Shown here: one piece after another, positions 34,198-43,520 of the stretch
Numbering within the stretch: position 1 is the stretch's first letter
Layout of the letters: each line of letters begins with the position of its first letter
NCBI RefSeq assembly: GCF_023499215.1
Contig: NZ_JAKHSK010000011.1
Span: forward strand, 1-64,000
Direction of reading: 5' to 3'
DNA from: Zunongwangia pacifica
Lineage (GTDB): Bacteria; Bacteroidota; Bacteroidia; Flavobacteriales; Flavobacteriaceae
Length of the DNA: 64,000 nt
Made by a program: the position numbers and the translations under genes
The notes under the pieces: model-generated
Databases searched by the model: none
What the model saw: the letters and a program-made list of their open reading frames with translations, nothing else
Told to the model about the DNA's origin: nothing

Positions 34198-35373
34198 TTA
34201 GTTTAAAAATTCTATACAAACAGGAGTGGGTACAGCAACAGGCTTGCCTATTGCATCTAATTCTCCGGTTGCTGAATTTATTTTATAAGCTTGAATGTCT
34301 CCAGAATCCTGATTTGCTGCATATAGATACCCTCCATCTTCAGCAATCGCAAAATTACGCGGAGTTTTACCATTGGTACTGGCATAACCTTTATTTTCTA
34401 AGGCACCGGTGGCCTTATCAATGCTAAAAATCGCGATACTATTGTGTCCTCTATTAGAAGCATATAAATAATCTCCCGAAGGGGAAATATGGATATCGGC
34501 ACCACTATTATTTCCTGTAAAGTCTTCAGGAATACTGGAAATGGAATTTTGTAAGGTTAAACCTCCATTTTCTTCAACTTTAAAAGTGCTTACCGTACTA
34601 TTCAGTTCATTCATACTATACGCAAATTTCTGATCTTTGCTAAACGTAAAATGTCTTGGACCAGCCCCTTCTAGTAAAGAAACCGATTCCTGCTCGTTTT
34701 TCTGAATAGTTTTTTCTTTCGCATCAAAATCATAAATCCAGATTTTATCCGCACCTAGATCACAAATATAAACGTGTTTATTATCTGTAGAAATTGAAAC
34801 CGAATGGGTATGTGATTCCTTTGGATTTGGCATATCAAGCTGTAGATGTTTTTCTAAACTCCCATCCTGTTGTATGCGATACATCACTACTACCCCGCCC
34901 ATATAATTAGAGACAAAAGCAAATTTATTAGTCTTATCTATTTCGATATGGCAAGGTGCAAAAGCTTCAGTAGACACTTTATCTACTTCAATTAAACTAT
35001 CATTCTCTTTTACCTGAAAACTATGTATAAATCCCGATGCCGCATCTTTATCCCCTAATTCACTTACAGCATACAAATATTTATTATCACTGGTCAATTT
35101 TACAAAAGAAGGGTTTATCACTTCTGCAACTGTTTTACCTAAGCTAATTTCACCTGTTTCAGGATCTTGTTTTATGGTTAAAATCCCATCGGCTTTTCCA
35201 TCTACATGACCTTCTTTCTTGGTATATGTACCTATAAAAGCAGTATTCATATTCGACATTTTTTCAGTATTTCCTGAAGCATCTTCTTCAGTATTACCTT
35301 TCTTTTCATTCTTACAGCTACTAAACGAAAGACCTGCAATTACAATTGCTACAGCCACTTTTCGGTTGATCAT
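34198..35373 (-). CDS. Lactonase-type beta-propeller lipoprotein (6-phosphogluconolactonase family)
   Basis: 391 residues with a lipoprotein signal (FSSC, C20). The rest is a seven-bladed propeller of the PF10282 lactonase family, with regularly repeated segments such as NPSFVKLTSDNKYLYAVSE, CHIEIDKTNKFAFVSNYMGG, GPRHFTFSKDQKFAYSMNEL and DIHISPSGDYLYASNRGHNS. Pgl of this type hydrolyses 6-phosphogluconolactone, but that enzyme is cytoplasmic. The lipid anchor here argues for a different, extracytoplasmic lactone or a binding role. Confidence 0.8.
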   Translation of the reverse strand: MINRKVAVAIVIAGLSFSSCKNEKKGNTEEDASGNTEKMSNMNTAFIGTYTKKEGHVDGKADGILTIKQDPETGEISLGKTVAEVINPSFVKLTSDNKYLYAVSELGDKDAASGFIHSFQVKENDSLIEVDKVSTEAFAPCHIEIDKTNKFAFVSNYMGGVVVMYRIQQDGSLEKHLQLDMPNPKESHTHSVSISTDNKHVYICDLGADKIWIYDFDAKEKTIQKNEQESVSLLEGAGPRHFTFSKDQKFAYSMNELNSTVSTFKVEENGGLTLQNSISSIPEDFTGNNSGADIHISPSGDYLYASNRGHNSIAIFSIDKATGALENKGYASTNGKTPRNFAIAEDGGYLYAANQDSGDIQAYKINSATGELDAIGKPVAVPTPVCIEFLN

Positions 35374-35407
35374 TTTGTTATGTTTGATTTAAATTATAAA
35401 TTTTGGC

Positions 35408-36496
35408 CTACAGCCATTTTTTACGTTTAAAATAATAGAGCATTACAAAGAAAACGATAATCATCACTCCCCAAAGTACAAAGTAACTGTATTTCCATTG
35501 CAATTCGGGAATGTATTCGAAATTCATTCCATAAATACCGGCAATAAAAGTAAGTGGAATAAAAATAGAAGCCATAATAGTTAGTACCTTCATCACTTCG
35601 TTCATTTTATTACTTATCGTAGTCATGTACATATCCATTAAACTCCAGATCATCTCTCGATAAATATCAATATTTTCTGAGATTTGAATAATATGGTCTA
35701 CAAGATCACGTAAATAATTGCCCGTATTTTCATCGATTATAGGATGATTAAGTTTTTCTAATCTTCCCAAAACTTCGCGTAATGGAAAAACAGAACGCCT
35801 TATCCTTACGATGGCCCGCTTTAATTCTTGTATTTCCCTTACCAGATCATCATCCTGATCGTTTAAAAAGATCTGATCTTCAAAACCTTCAATTTTTTCG
35901 CTAATATCCTCTACAACGATAAAATAATTATCAATTATCGCATCCAGTAAAGCAAACATCAAATAATCGGCATTTCGGTTTCTAATTCGACCTTTTTTCT
36001 GCTCGATCCGTTCCCGCACACCATCAAAAACATCGCCCCCGGCTTCCTGAAAAGTAAGCACATAATCCTGTCCCACCACCAAACTTATATGTTCTATTTG
36101 TAGCGTACCATCACCATTATAATAAAGCATTTTTGCCACTATAAAAAGATAATCCTGATATTCATCGATTTTGGGGCGTTGGTTCGTATTGGCTATATCT
36201 TCTAAAATTAGCGGATGAAGCTCAAAATACTTTCCCAGCTTTTCAATTTCCCCGGTATTGTTAAGTCCGTCGATATTAATCCAGGTAACTTTAGATTCAT
36301 CTTCAAACTTTAAAGCATCCTGCGGATTTTTAGATGTAAAACGCTCGTAATGCTCTGCGTTATAATCGATAACATCCAATAAAGTTTCAGTAGATTGCTT
36401 AGTACCAACATAAGTAACCGTTCCCGGGATTTGGTTTAGCGCCTTACTTGATTTGGGACGTCGCAGGGAAAGGCGTTTTCTTTTGGTTTTAGCCAT
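35408..36496 (-). CDS. corA: CorA-type magnesium/cobalt transporter
   Basis: 362 residues. A large cytoplasmic alpha/beta domain (about 20-295) is followed by two C-terminal membrane helices. The selectivity motif GMN (in FIAGIYGMNFEY) lies at the end of the first helix, with the usual loop and a KRKKW C-terminus. Forms a pentameric inner-membrane channel for Mg2+. Divergent from recQ, with about 100 bases between the starts. Confidence 0.92.
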   Translation of the reverse strand: MAKTKRKRLSLRRPKSSKALNQIPGTVTYVGTKQSTETLLDVIDYNAEHYERFTSKNPQDALKFEDESKVTWINIDGLNNTGEIEKLGKYFELHPLILEDIANTNQRPKIDEYQDYLFIVAKMLYYNGDGTLQIEHISLVVGQDYVLTFQEAGGDVFDGVRERIEQKKGRIRNRNADYLMFALLDAIIDNYFIVVEDISEKIEGFEDQIFLNDQDDDLVREIQELKRAIVRIRRSVFPLREVLGRLEKLNHPIIDENTGNYLRDLVDHIIQISENIDIYREMIWSLMDMYMTTISNKMNEVMKVLTIMASIFIPLTFIAGIYGMNFEYIPELQWKYSYFVLWGVMIIVFFVMLYYFKRKKWL

Positions 36497-36560
36497 ACAA
36501 GGTTTTTAATGTTAAATGTAATAATAATCCTTTAATACCGGTTTAATTTCAATTTCAGCT

Positions 36561-36589
36561 TTTGCGGCCTGCTTTCTTTTTTAACTTTG
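36561..36589 (+). promoter_or_regulatory. Promoter of recQ
   Basis: TTTG (36561-36564), 17 bases, then TAACTTTG (36582-36589): a full match to the Bacteroidota sigma-A promoter. It lies four bases before the recQ ATG, so the message is nearly leaderless. Confidence 0.75.
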
Positions 36590-36593
36590 CAGT

Positions 36594-38702
36594 ATGGAGA
36601 AACAGCAGCTGCTTAATACACTTAAAGAATATTTTGGGTACGATAGCTTTAGACCCTTACAGGAAAAGATCATTCGGTCTATTTTCGATGGTAAAGACAA
36701 TCTTGTAATTATGCCTACCGGTGGCGGAAAATCTATTTGTTACCAGTTACCAGCCATTCTTTTACCCAAATTAACTATTGTTATTTCTCCGCTTATCGCT
36801 TTAATGAAAGACCAGGTAGACGGATTAAAAGCCAATGGTATTGAAGCCGAATTTTTAAATAGTAGTCAGGACGCAGCAGATCAGGAAAGCATTTTTCAGA
36901 AAATCGATAAAAACGAACTGAAATTACTGTATATCGCTCCTGAAAGTTTACAAATTTTAGATCGCTTTTTAACAGAGGAAAACATTAGTTTAATAGCCAT
37001 CGATGAAGCACACTGTATCTCTAGTTGGGGTCACGATTTTAGGCCCGCCTATACACAGCTTGGGTATTTAAAGAAACGATTTTCTAACATCCCTATCGTT
37101 GCCTTAACGGCTACGGCAGATAAAGCTACACGCCACGACATTTGCCAGCAATTAAATATTCCCGAAGCCAAAAAACATATCTCTTCGTTCGACCGAAAGA
37201 ACCTGAGTCTGGAAGTTCGCCAGGGCATCAAACGATTTGAGCAAATCATAAAATTCATTAAAAACAGGCCAGATGAAAGCGGCATTATTTATTGTTTAAG
37301 TCGAAAAAACACCGAAGAACTCGCTGAAAAACTTCAGCAAAAAGGATTAGATGCCAAAGCCTATCATGCGGGATTAAAACATGAAGAACGCGAAAGCATC
37401 CAGGATGATTTTATCAATGATAAAACCGAAATTATTTGTGCTACCGTCGCTTTTGGGATGGGAATCGATAAATCGAATATCCGTTGGGTAGTCCATTACA
37501 ATATGCCCAAAAACCTGGAAGGCTATTATCAGGAAATTGGACGTGCCGGAAGAGATGGGCTGCCTTCAGACACCTTGCTGTTTCACAGTTATGCCGATGT
37601 GGTACAATTGCAACGCTTTGCCGAAAACACGAAAAATAAAGACATTCAGGTGGCCAAGTTAGACCGCATGAAGCAATATGCAGAGGCTCTTACCTGTCGC
37701 CGAAAAATTTTGCTAAGCTACTTTGGCGAGATTAAGCAGGAAGATTGCGGGAACTGCGATATTTGCAAAAATCCGCCTCAATTTTTCGACGGTACCGTTG
37801 CCGCCCAAAAGGCTTTGTCCTGCATCTACCGTTTAAAAGGGAAAGAACCCCTCACTACCGTTGTAGATGTTTTACGTGGTAGCCAGAATGAACAAACACT
37901 ATCTAAAAACTATAACCGTTTAAAAACATACGGAATTGGACAGGATATCTCCTGGAATAACTGGCAACAATATATCTTACAGCTTATTAATTTAGGCTAT
38001 GCTGAAATTGCTTTTCATCAGGGAAATGCCTTAAAACTAACCAAACACGCTAAAGATGTACTTTTTGAAGGTAAAAAAGTACATTTAGCGAAAGTACCCG
38101 ACCGTAAATTACAAACGGCAGCTGCAAATAATACATCAGAAAAAATTGCTGCTGAAAACTCCCTTTTTGAGAAGTTAAGACAACTTCGACTCGCAATCGC
38201 CAGAGAAGAAGAAATCCCGGCCTATCTTATTTTTAACGACGCTACGCTAAAAGAAATGGAGCGTTCACGACCTATGACCGATGATGATTTTATGCTGATT
38301 AACGGGGTTGGGCGAAAGAAAATGGAAGAATACGGCTATCGTTTTATTAAAGAGATTATTGCTTTTTCTAAGCAAAAACGAACCCGAAAAAAACAGAAAA
38401 AAGGAAAAACCTATAAAATCACGGGCGAATTATACGCTGAAGGAAAAACTCTGGAAGAAATTGCCAAAGAGCGGGAACTTTCTGAAATAACGATTATGTC
38501 TCACCTGCTAAAACTTTATGATGAAGGCCAAAACATAGATTTAAAACAGTTTATAGGAAAAGTCGATCTGGAAGCGGTAAAAAAAGCAAAAAAAGAACTT
38601 GGCGATCCCGATAAACTAAAACCTTATTTTGAGCATTTTGAAGAAGCCATTCCGTATAACGATATAAAAATAGCCCTCAAAATTATCGAAAACGAGGATT
38701 AG
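36594..38702 (+). CDS. recQ: ATP-dependent DNA helicase RecQ
   Basis: 702-residue 3'-5' DNA helicase of the RecQ family, acting in recombination and fork repair. Walker A MPTGGGKS (40-47), DEAH (137-140) and motif VI QEIGRAGRDG (314-323) are all present. The RecQ-C-terminal zinc site is formed by C368, C385, C388 and C391. An HRDC domain (about 525-600, FEKLRQLRLAIAREEEIPAY) follows, and then a short extra helical domain (YAEGKTLEEIAKERELS) typical of the longer flavobacterial RecQ proteins. Convergent with truA. Confidence 0.95.
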   Translation: MEKQQLLNTLKEYFGYDSFRPLQEKIIRSIFDGKDNLVIMPTGGGKSICYQLPAILLPKLTIVISPLIALMKDQVDGLKANGIEAEFLNSSQDAADQESIFQKIDKNELKLLYIAPESLQILDRFLTEENISLIAIDEAHCISSWGHDFRPAYTQLGYLKKRFSNIPIVALTATADKATRHDICQQLNIPEAKKHISSFDRKNLSLEVRQGIKRFEQIIKFIKNRPDESGIIYCLSRKNTEELAEKLQQKGLDAKAYHAGLKHEERESIQDDFINDKTEIICATVAFGMGIDKSNIRWVVHYNMPKNLEGYYQEIGRAGRDGLPSDTLLFHSYADVVQLQRFAENTKNKDIQVAKLDRMKQYAEALTCRRKILLSYFGEIKQEDCGNCDICKNPPQFFDGTVAAQKALSCIYRLKGKEPLTTVVDVLRGSQNEQTLSKNYNRLKTYGIGQDISWNNWQQYILQLINLGYAEIAFHQGNALKLTKHAKDVLFEGKKVHLAKVPDRKLQTAAANNTSEKIAAENSLFEKLRQLRLAIAREEEIPAYLIFNDATLKEMERSRPMTDDDFMLINGVGRKKMEEYGYRFIKEIIAFSKQKRTRKKQKKGKTYKITGELYAEGKTLEEIAKERELSEITIMSHLLKLYDEGQNIDLKQFIGKVDLEAVKKAKKELGDPDKLKPYFEHFEEAIPYNDIKIALKIIENED

Positions 38703-38705
38703 TTT

Positions 38706-39494
38706 TTATTCAAAATGCATGTCGTTCAAGATAAGTCCGCTGGCCGGGGCACTGTAATCCATTTGTAGATGTTCATTCCCTTCTTTAAGGCTCTGCTCTA
38801 TATCCTCTAAAGAAAATTCACCGCGTCCCAGCTGAATCATCGCGCCCATCATCAACCGTACCTGATGGCGCAAAAAGCCTTTCCCATGCACATGGAAAAT
38901 ATATGATTTCTGCGGAAAGAAATTTGCGGTATACAGGTTATTTTCTACAATTTCAGCCTTTAAAATTTCCCGTTCAAACGTGCTTTTTTCTGAAACCCGA
39001 ACACAGTAATTCCTAAAATTATGCGTACCATTAAAAAGAGCTGCCCCCTGTTTCATCATTTCGATATCCAGATTAAACTGAAAATTCGCCATAAACGGTG
39101 CGCAAAACGGATGGTTTTTATTACCAAAAGAAAATAGATAGGCATACTCCTTTATCTTGGAATGCTGAATAATATTAAATTCAGCATTTACTGCCTCAAT
39201 ACCCGTTACTCGTATATCCTGCGGAAGATTAAGATTGAAAAGGGCCAAAAATTCCTCTAAATTTTCCAGCGGCTCTTCATCTACAAAAAGTTCGAATGCC
39301 GATCCGTTTGAAGAGACCATCGCATCAGTACGGCTACACCCCAAAATTTTATACTTGGCGTCTGGCATCACATAACGCAGGGTTTTGGTAATTAACCCTT
39401 CAACGGTTTTAAAATTAGGCTGTTTTTGCCAGCCATGTAAGCGATACCCTAAATATTGAACTTTTATAAGATAGTAATAACGGACTCTCTGCAT
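38706..39494 (-). CDS. truA: tRNA pseudouridine synthase TruA-like
   Basis: 262 residues with the TruA fold: an N-terminal VQYLGYRLHGWQKQP segment, the catalytic Asp D57, and a C-terminal HGKGFLRHQVRLMMGAMIQL motif. TruA converts U38-40 of tRNA to pseudouridine. The catalytic loop reads CSRTDAMVSS instead of the consensus GRTDxGVHA, so the enzyme is divergent and could be a paralogue with a different site. Stop is three bases from recQ's stop on the other strand. Confidence 0.82.
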   Translation of the reverse strand: MQRVRYYYLIKVQYLGYRLHGWQKQPNFKTVEGLITKTLRYVMPDAKYKILGCSRTDAMVSSNGSAFELFVDEEPLENLEEFLALFNLNLPQDIRVTGIEAVNAEFNIIQHSKIKEYAYLFSFGNKNHPFCAPFMANFQFNLDIEMMKQGAALFNGTHNFRNYCVRVSEKSTFEREILKAEIVENNLYTANFFPQKSYIFHVHGKGFLRHQVRLMMGAMIQLGRGEFSLEDIEQSLKEGNEHLQMDYSAPASGLILNDMHFE

Positions 39495-39719
39495 TTCTGG
39501 ATTTTGTTCAAAAATAGCAGAGTTTCATAGACTAGCCTAAAAATTGATTTTAAAACGGGGACAAATTCCCTTATTTTACGTGCCAAAAAGATATTTTTAT
39601 TTTATAATTACAACTACTCCCAAGCGTTATGGGATTATTCCTATTTTTAGATCAACAGGAAAAATTGCTTCATACCTAGCAAATTTACTATCAATAAAAA
39701 ATCAGCCTAAAATCTCATC

Positions 39720-40544
39720 ATTATCACACTATTAGACGAAATAACCGGATTCCTGAACACCCCAAATTTATGGCACTCAGAAAAGTTATTCGGTCTGGAA
39801 CCTTTTGAGCTACCAGCTAAAATCAAAGATTTTAAAAATGAGGTTTTACTTCAGGAAAATCTGGAAAATATTTTTGTACTGGGGAAACGGGTGGAGCGTT
39901 TTTTTGAATACCAAATTCGACAATCAGAACATTATCATTTAAAAATCTGTAATCTTCAGGTGATTAAAAACAAACAAACCCTTGGAGAACTGGATTTTAT
40001 TGTAAAAGATAAAAATAACGGTCAACTTACGCATATAGAACTAGTGTACAAATTCTACGTTTACGACCCTAGTTTTAAAGAAGAGTTGGCCAGGTGGATT
40101 GGTCCCAATCGTAAAGATTCGTTGCTTGAAAAAGTAAATAAGCTTAAAACCAAACAACTCCCACTACTTTATAAGAACGCTACTCAGCAAATTTTAAATG
40201 TTCAGCATATCGCTACAAAATCGATAGCACAAAGAGTATGTTATAAAGCGAGTTTATTTGTTCCCAGAAATCTACAAAACAAAAAATTCATATCAATAAA
40301 TAATGATTGCATTGTTGGGTTCTGGATTCATTTTGAAGAGTTCACTGAAGAGCAATTTAATGACGCCCAATTTTTTAGTCCGGGGAAACAATTTTGGCCG
40401 GTAGATCCCTCCAAAAATAAGCTTTGGTTTTCGTATTCAGAAATATTCTCACAAATCGAATCTTTTATTCAGCAACAAAGAGCTCCGCTGGTCTGGATGA
40501 AAACAGAAAATCATTACGAGAAATTTTTTATTGTTTGGTGGTGA
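39720..40544 (+). CDS. DUF1853 family protein, start codon unclear
   Basis: Clear DUF1853 protein: LGKRVERFFEYQI then NLQVIKNKQTLGELDFIVKD and HIELVYKFYVYDP, a nuclease-like pattern (LGELDF...HIELxxKF). The first in-frame ATG/GTG/TTG is a GTG at 39891, but homologous-looking sequence (FLNTPNLWHSEKLFGLEPFE) continues in frame back to about 39729, and the frame is open to a stop at 39708. No standard start exists there; ATT at 39720 or ATC at 39717 are the only options. Either a rare start is used or the gene has lost its ATG. Function of the family is unknown. Confidence 0.7.
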   Translation: MITLLDEITGFLNTPNLWHSEKLFGLEPFELPAKIKDFKNEVLLQENLENIFVLGKRVERFFEYQIRQSEHYHLKICNLQVIKNKQTLGELDFIVKDKNNGQLTHIELVYKFYVYDPSFKEELARWIGPNRKDSLLEKVNKLKTKQLPLLYKNATQQILNVQHIATKSIAQRVCYKASLFVPRNLQNKKFISINNDCIVGFWIHFEEFTEEQFNDAQFFSPGKQFWPVDPSKNKLWFSYSEIFSQIESFIQQQRAPLVWMKTENHYEKFFIVWW

Positions 40545-40676
40545 AAGTGGGTGAAAAGTTTTAATAGGTAAATAAAATTTTGCCCATCAAATTAAAACAT
40601 TTTCAAATTATCACATCATTAGCCTACAGCGCTGAAAAAAAATCAAAAAAAGCGTCTTAGTTTTTCTGTTAGCTTG

Positions 40677-40684
40677 TAACTTTG
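40677..40684 (+). promoter_or_regulatory. Candidate -7 box of the CDF transporter gene
   Basis: TAACTTTG, identical to the recQ -7 box, ends 18 bases before the ATG at 40703. It overlaps a possible TTG start at 40682 and so argues for the ATG. No good -33 box. Confidence 0.6.
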
Positions 40685-40702
40685 CCATCCTATTTTTTAG
40701 AA

Positions 40703-41572
40703 ATGCGCGAAAAAGTAAAAGAAGCCATAAAAACATCCTATTTAAGCATAGCCGGTAATGGTATTCTTGCTTTGGGGAAATTCCTGGCTGGTTTTTTTGG
40801 TAATTCTTATGCATTAATCGCCGATGCCATAGAATCTACCGCAGATGTTTTTTCTTCCTTCTTAGTGCTTGTAGGACTTCGGTATGCCGCAAAACCGGCA
40901 GACGATAATCATCCCTACGGCCATGGTCGTGTAGAACCGCTTATCACTTTTGCCGTGGTTGGTTTCTTAATCGTTTCGGCTACCGTAATCGCTTACGAAA
41001 GTATCGAGAATATACGTACTCCGCATCAGATTCCAGAGCCCTATACATTAATCGTTTTGGTCGTTATTATTGCGATTAAAGAGTTTTTCTATCGATTTGT
41101 CTCTAAAAAAGGGGATGAGACCAATAGCTCTTCTTTAAAAGCAGATGCCTGGCATCACCGCAGCGATGCGATCACTTCATTTACCGCCTTTGTTGGTATT
41201 TCGATCGCTTTAATTATGGGAGATGGTTATGAAAGTGCCGATGATTGGGCAGCTTTGTTGGCCTCTGGATTTATTTTATTCAATGCCTATCTTATTTTAA
41301 GACCGGCTTTGGGAGAGATTATGGATGAGCATATGTATGATGATCTTATAGAAGAAATCCGTAAATCGGCTTATAGCGTAAAAGGGGTTTTAGGTACAGA
41401 AAAATGTTTTGTGCGCAAAACAGGAATGACCTTTCACGTAGATCTTCACATTAACGTAGACGGAGAAAAGACCGTAACAGAAGGCCATGATATTGCCCAC
41501 CAGGTGAAAGATAAAATGCTACAAGATTTACCTGAAATTGCAGATGTTCTTATTCATGTAGAACCCAATTAA
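40703..41572 (+). CDS. Cation diffusion facilitator (CDF) transporter
   Basis: 289 residues from the ATG at 40703. Six membrane helices, then a cytoplasmic C-terminal domain (about 205-289). The metal-binding helices show NSYALIADAIESTADVFSS and DAWHHRSDAITSF (HxxxD), and the loop HPYGHGRVEPL is diagnostic. Exports divalent metals such as Zn2+, Fe2+ or Mn2+ by proton antiport; the exact metal is not deducible with certainty. The D/E and H/D pairs suggest Zn or Fe. Confidence 0.92.
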   Translation: MREKVKEAIKTSYLSIAGNGILALGKFLAGFFGNSYALIADAIESTADVFSSFLVLVGLRYAAKPADDNHPYGHGRVEPLITFAVVGFLIVSATVIAYESIENIRTPHQIPEPYTLIVLVVIIAIKEFFYRFVSKKGDETNSSSLKADAWHHRSDAITSFTAFVGISIALIMGDGYESADDWAALLASGFILFNAYLILRPALGEIMDEHMYDDLIEEIRKSAYSVKGVLGTEKCFVRKTGMTFHVDLHINVDGEKTVTEGHDIAHQVKDKMLQDLPEIADVLIHVEPN

Positions 41573-41682
41573 TTTTTTATCTTACAAAGGTGAAAGCCGT
41601 TAAATTCTTCTGAAAAAAGCGGTTAAGAATCTCCATTTAGGCCAGGCTTTATTTTAAAACTTTATCTTTACTCGATAATCGA

Positions 41683-41700
41683 GATTAAATGCTTCGTGGG
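41683..41700 (+). repeat. Dispersed repeat copy
   Basis: CGAGATTAAATGCTTCGTGG followed by GATTGCCAAGAAG, same family as 21711-21745 and 24084-24102; a related GTGGGATTGCC fragment occurs at about 56845. Confidence 0.4.
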
Positions 41701-41734
41701 ATTGCCAAGAAGATAGTTACTTAAAATTTATTTC

Positions 41735-42475
41735 ATGGATCATAATTTAGCCGTCCTTATTGATGGGGACAATATACCTTCAGCATACGTAAAAGAAATG
41801 ATGGAAGAAATCGCTAAACACGGTAACCCTACCATTAAAAGAATTTACGGAGATTGGACCAACCCTCATCTGTCTAAATGGAAAGCAGTATTATTGCAAA
41901 ATGCGATTAGTCCCATTCAGCAGTACGGTTATACGCAGGGTAAAAATGCTACAGATTCTGCCATGATTATCGATGCCATGGATATTTTATATTCTAATAA
42001 AGTAGATGGATTTTGCCTGGTAAGCAGTGACAGTGATTTTACCAGATTAGCGACAAGACTACGGGAAGCCGGGAAAAGAGTTATAGGGATTGGGGAAAAG
42101 AAAACCCCAGATCCGTTTATTGTGGCCTGTGACCGGTTTATCTATCTTGAAATTTTAAAAACCAAAGACAAAGAAGAGCTACCTGAAGTTGTTAAAGGGA
42201 AACCCAATAAAAAACAGAGTGTGGATCGCTTAACACCCAGGGTAATTAATTTTATCTCTAATACCATCTCAGATGTTGCCGATGATGATGGTTGGGCATT
42301 TATGGGCGATGTGGGGAGTTTATTGCAAAAAAAGCAACCTAATTTTGATTCCCGTAACTACGGCTACCAGAAACTTACCCCAATGATCGCTTCTATAGAT
42401 CAGTTTGAAATCGAATCCCGGGAGAACAACAATAACAGTAAGTTCAAACTTATTTTTGTTCGCAATAAAGAGTAG
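41735..42475 (+). CDS. NYN-domain protein with OST-HTH/LOTUS domain
   Basis: 246 residues. The N-terminal NYN (LabA/DUF88) domain has LIDGDNIPS (D10, D12), a TDSAMIIDAMDIL segment and LVSSDSDFTRLATRLRE, the acidic residues of a PIN-like ribonuclease. The C-terminal domain (about 165-240, GWAFMGDVGSLLQKKQPNFD then YGYQKLTPMI) is an OST-HTH/LOTUS fold that binds RNA. The combination suggests an RNA-targeted nuclease; substrate unknown. Monocistronic. Confidence 0.88.
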   Translation: MDHNLAVLIDGDNIPSAYVKEMMEEIAKHGNPTIKRIYGDWTNPHLSKWKAVLLQNAISPIQQYGYTQGKNATDSAMIIDAMDILYSNKVDGFCLVSSDSDFTRLATRLREAGKRVIGIGEKKTPDPFIVACDRFIYLEILKTKDKEELPEVVKGKPNKKQSVDRLTPRVINFISNTISDVADDDGWAFMGDVGSLLQKKQPNFDSRNYGYQKLTPMIASIDQFEIESRENNNNSKFKLIFVRNKE

Positions 42476-42556
42476 TACTAACTTTTATGTTAGCTAATTT
42501 GAAGTCTGAAATTGCTTAAAAACCAACAGCTTTTTCTAATTTAGATCAAAAAGATT

Positions 42557-43411
42557 ATGAGAAGCATTAAGAAAATACATCAGGCAGATTGGCGCCCAAT
42601 AGGCGATTTGGTCACTTATTCACCAATGCCAACAGCAAGCCTGCAAATGATCGATCCCTTTATTTTTCTAAATCATCACGGTCCACAGGTCTATCCTGAA
42701 AATAATAACGGACTCCCATTTGGCCCACATCCTCATCGTGGTATGGAAACCGTTACTTTTATTCTGGATGGTGATATTGCCCATAAAGATTCTGGCGGAC
42801 ATAAAAGTGTGATTGAAAGTGGCGGTGTGCAATGGATGACTGCGGGAAGCGGACTAATTCATGCGGAAGTTTCTTCGGAAGAATTTAAAAAGAAAGGTGG
42901 AGATCTGGAGATCCTTCAACTTTGGGTCAATCTTCCGGCAAAACATAAAATGGAAGCTCCTAAGTATATTGGCTTACAGAAGGATGATATTCCAATGGCT
43001 TATTCCGAAGATAAAAAAGTGAAAGCACAGGTGGTTTCCGGAGAGTTTCTTGGCGTAAAAGGTGCTTTTGAAACTTTTACCGATATTAACCTTTCTACCG
43101 TATTTTTTGAAGCAAATTCAGATTTAGAACTCGAAATTCCTGTTTCTCAGAATATTTTCTTTTACGTTATTAAAGGCCATCTTGAAGTCAATGGCAAAGC
43201 TATTACTGAAAGGCATTTGGTTGAATTCAATAATGACGATCCAAAACTTCAAATATCAGCCAAAGAAGAAAGCATTCTTTTATTTGGTTTCGCCACCCCT
43301 TTTGAAGAACCTGTAGTGGCTCGTGGTCCCTTTGTGATGAACAGCATGCAGGAAATCGAAGAAGCATACCAGGATTTTCAGGCCGGTAAAATGGGCCGAT
43401 GGACAGAGTAA
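42557..43411 (+). CDS. Pirin family protein
   Basis: 284 residues with two cupin domains. The N-terminal cupin keeps the metal ligands: FGPHPHRGMETVTFILDG (two His), a third His in SGLIHAE, and E. The upstream DPFIFLNHHGP motif is also conserved. Proteins of this family include quercetin dioxygenases and regulators; the biological role here is unknown. Followed by a terminator. Confidence 0.9.
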   Translation: MRSIKKIHQADWRPIGDLVTYSPMPTASLQMIDPFIFLNHHGPQVYPENNNGLPFGPHPHRGMETVTFILDGDIAHKDSGGHKSVIESGGVQWMTAGSGLIHAEVSSEEFKKKGGDLEILQLWVNLPAKHKMEAPKYIGLQKDDIPMAYSEDKKVKAQVVSGEFLGVKGAFETFTDINLSTVFFEANSDLELEIPVSQNIFFYVIKGHLEVNGKAITERHLVEFNNDDPKLQISAKEESILLFGFATPFEEPVVARGPFVMNSMQEIEEAYQDFQAGKMGRWTE

Positions 43412-43417
43412 ATTCGA

Positions 43418-43448
43418 TCCCCCTAACCCCCGAAAGGGGGATTTTCCC
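43418..43448 (+). terminator. Terminator / CCCCC dispersed repeat
   Basis: CCCCCTAACCCCC-GAAA-GGGGG followed by ATTTTCCCTTTTTTTT. Similar CCCC-rich stem-loops occur at 47607-47638 and 47680-47705, so this is also a dispersed repeat that serves as a terminator. Confidence 0.65.
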
Positions 43449-43520
43449 TTTTTTTTATATTAAAAACTACGTTTTATAAAGAAATCTTGATTCCTGGCTC
43501 TTGTGTCTTAATTCTATTTT

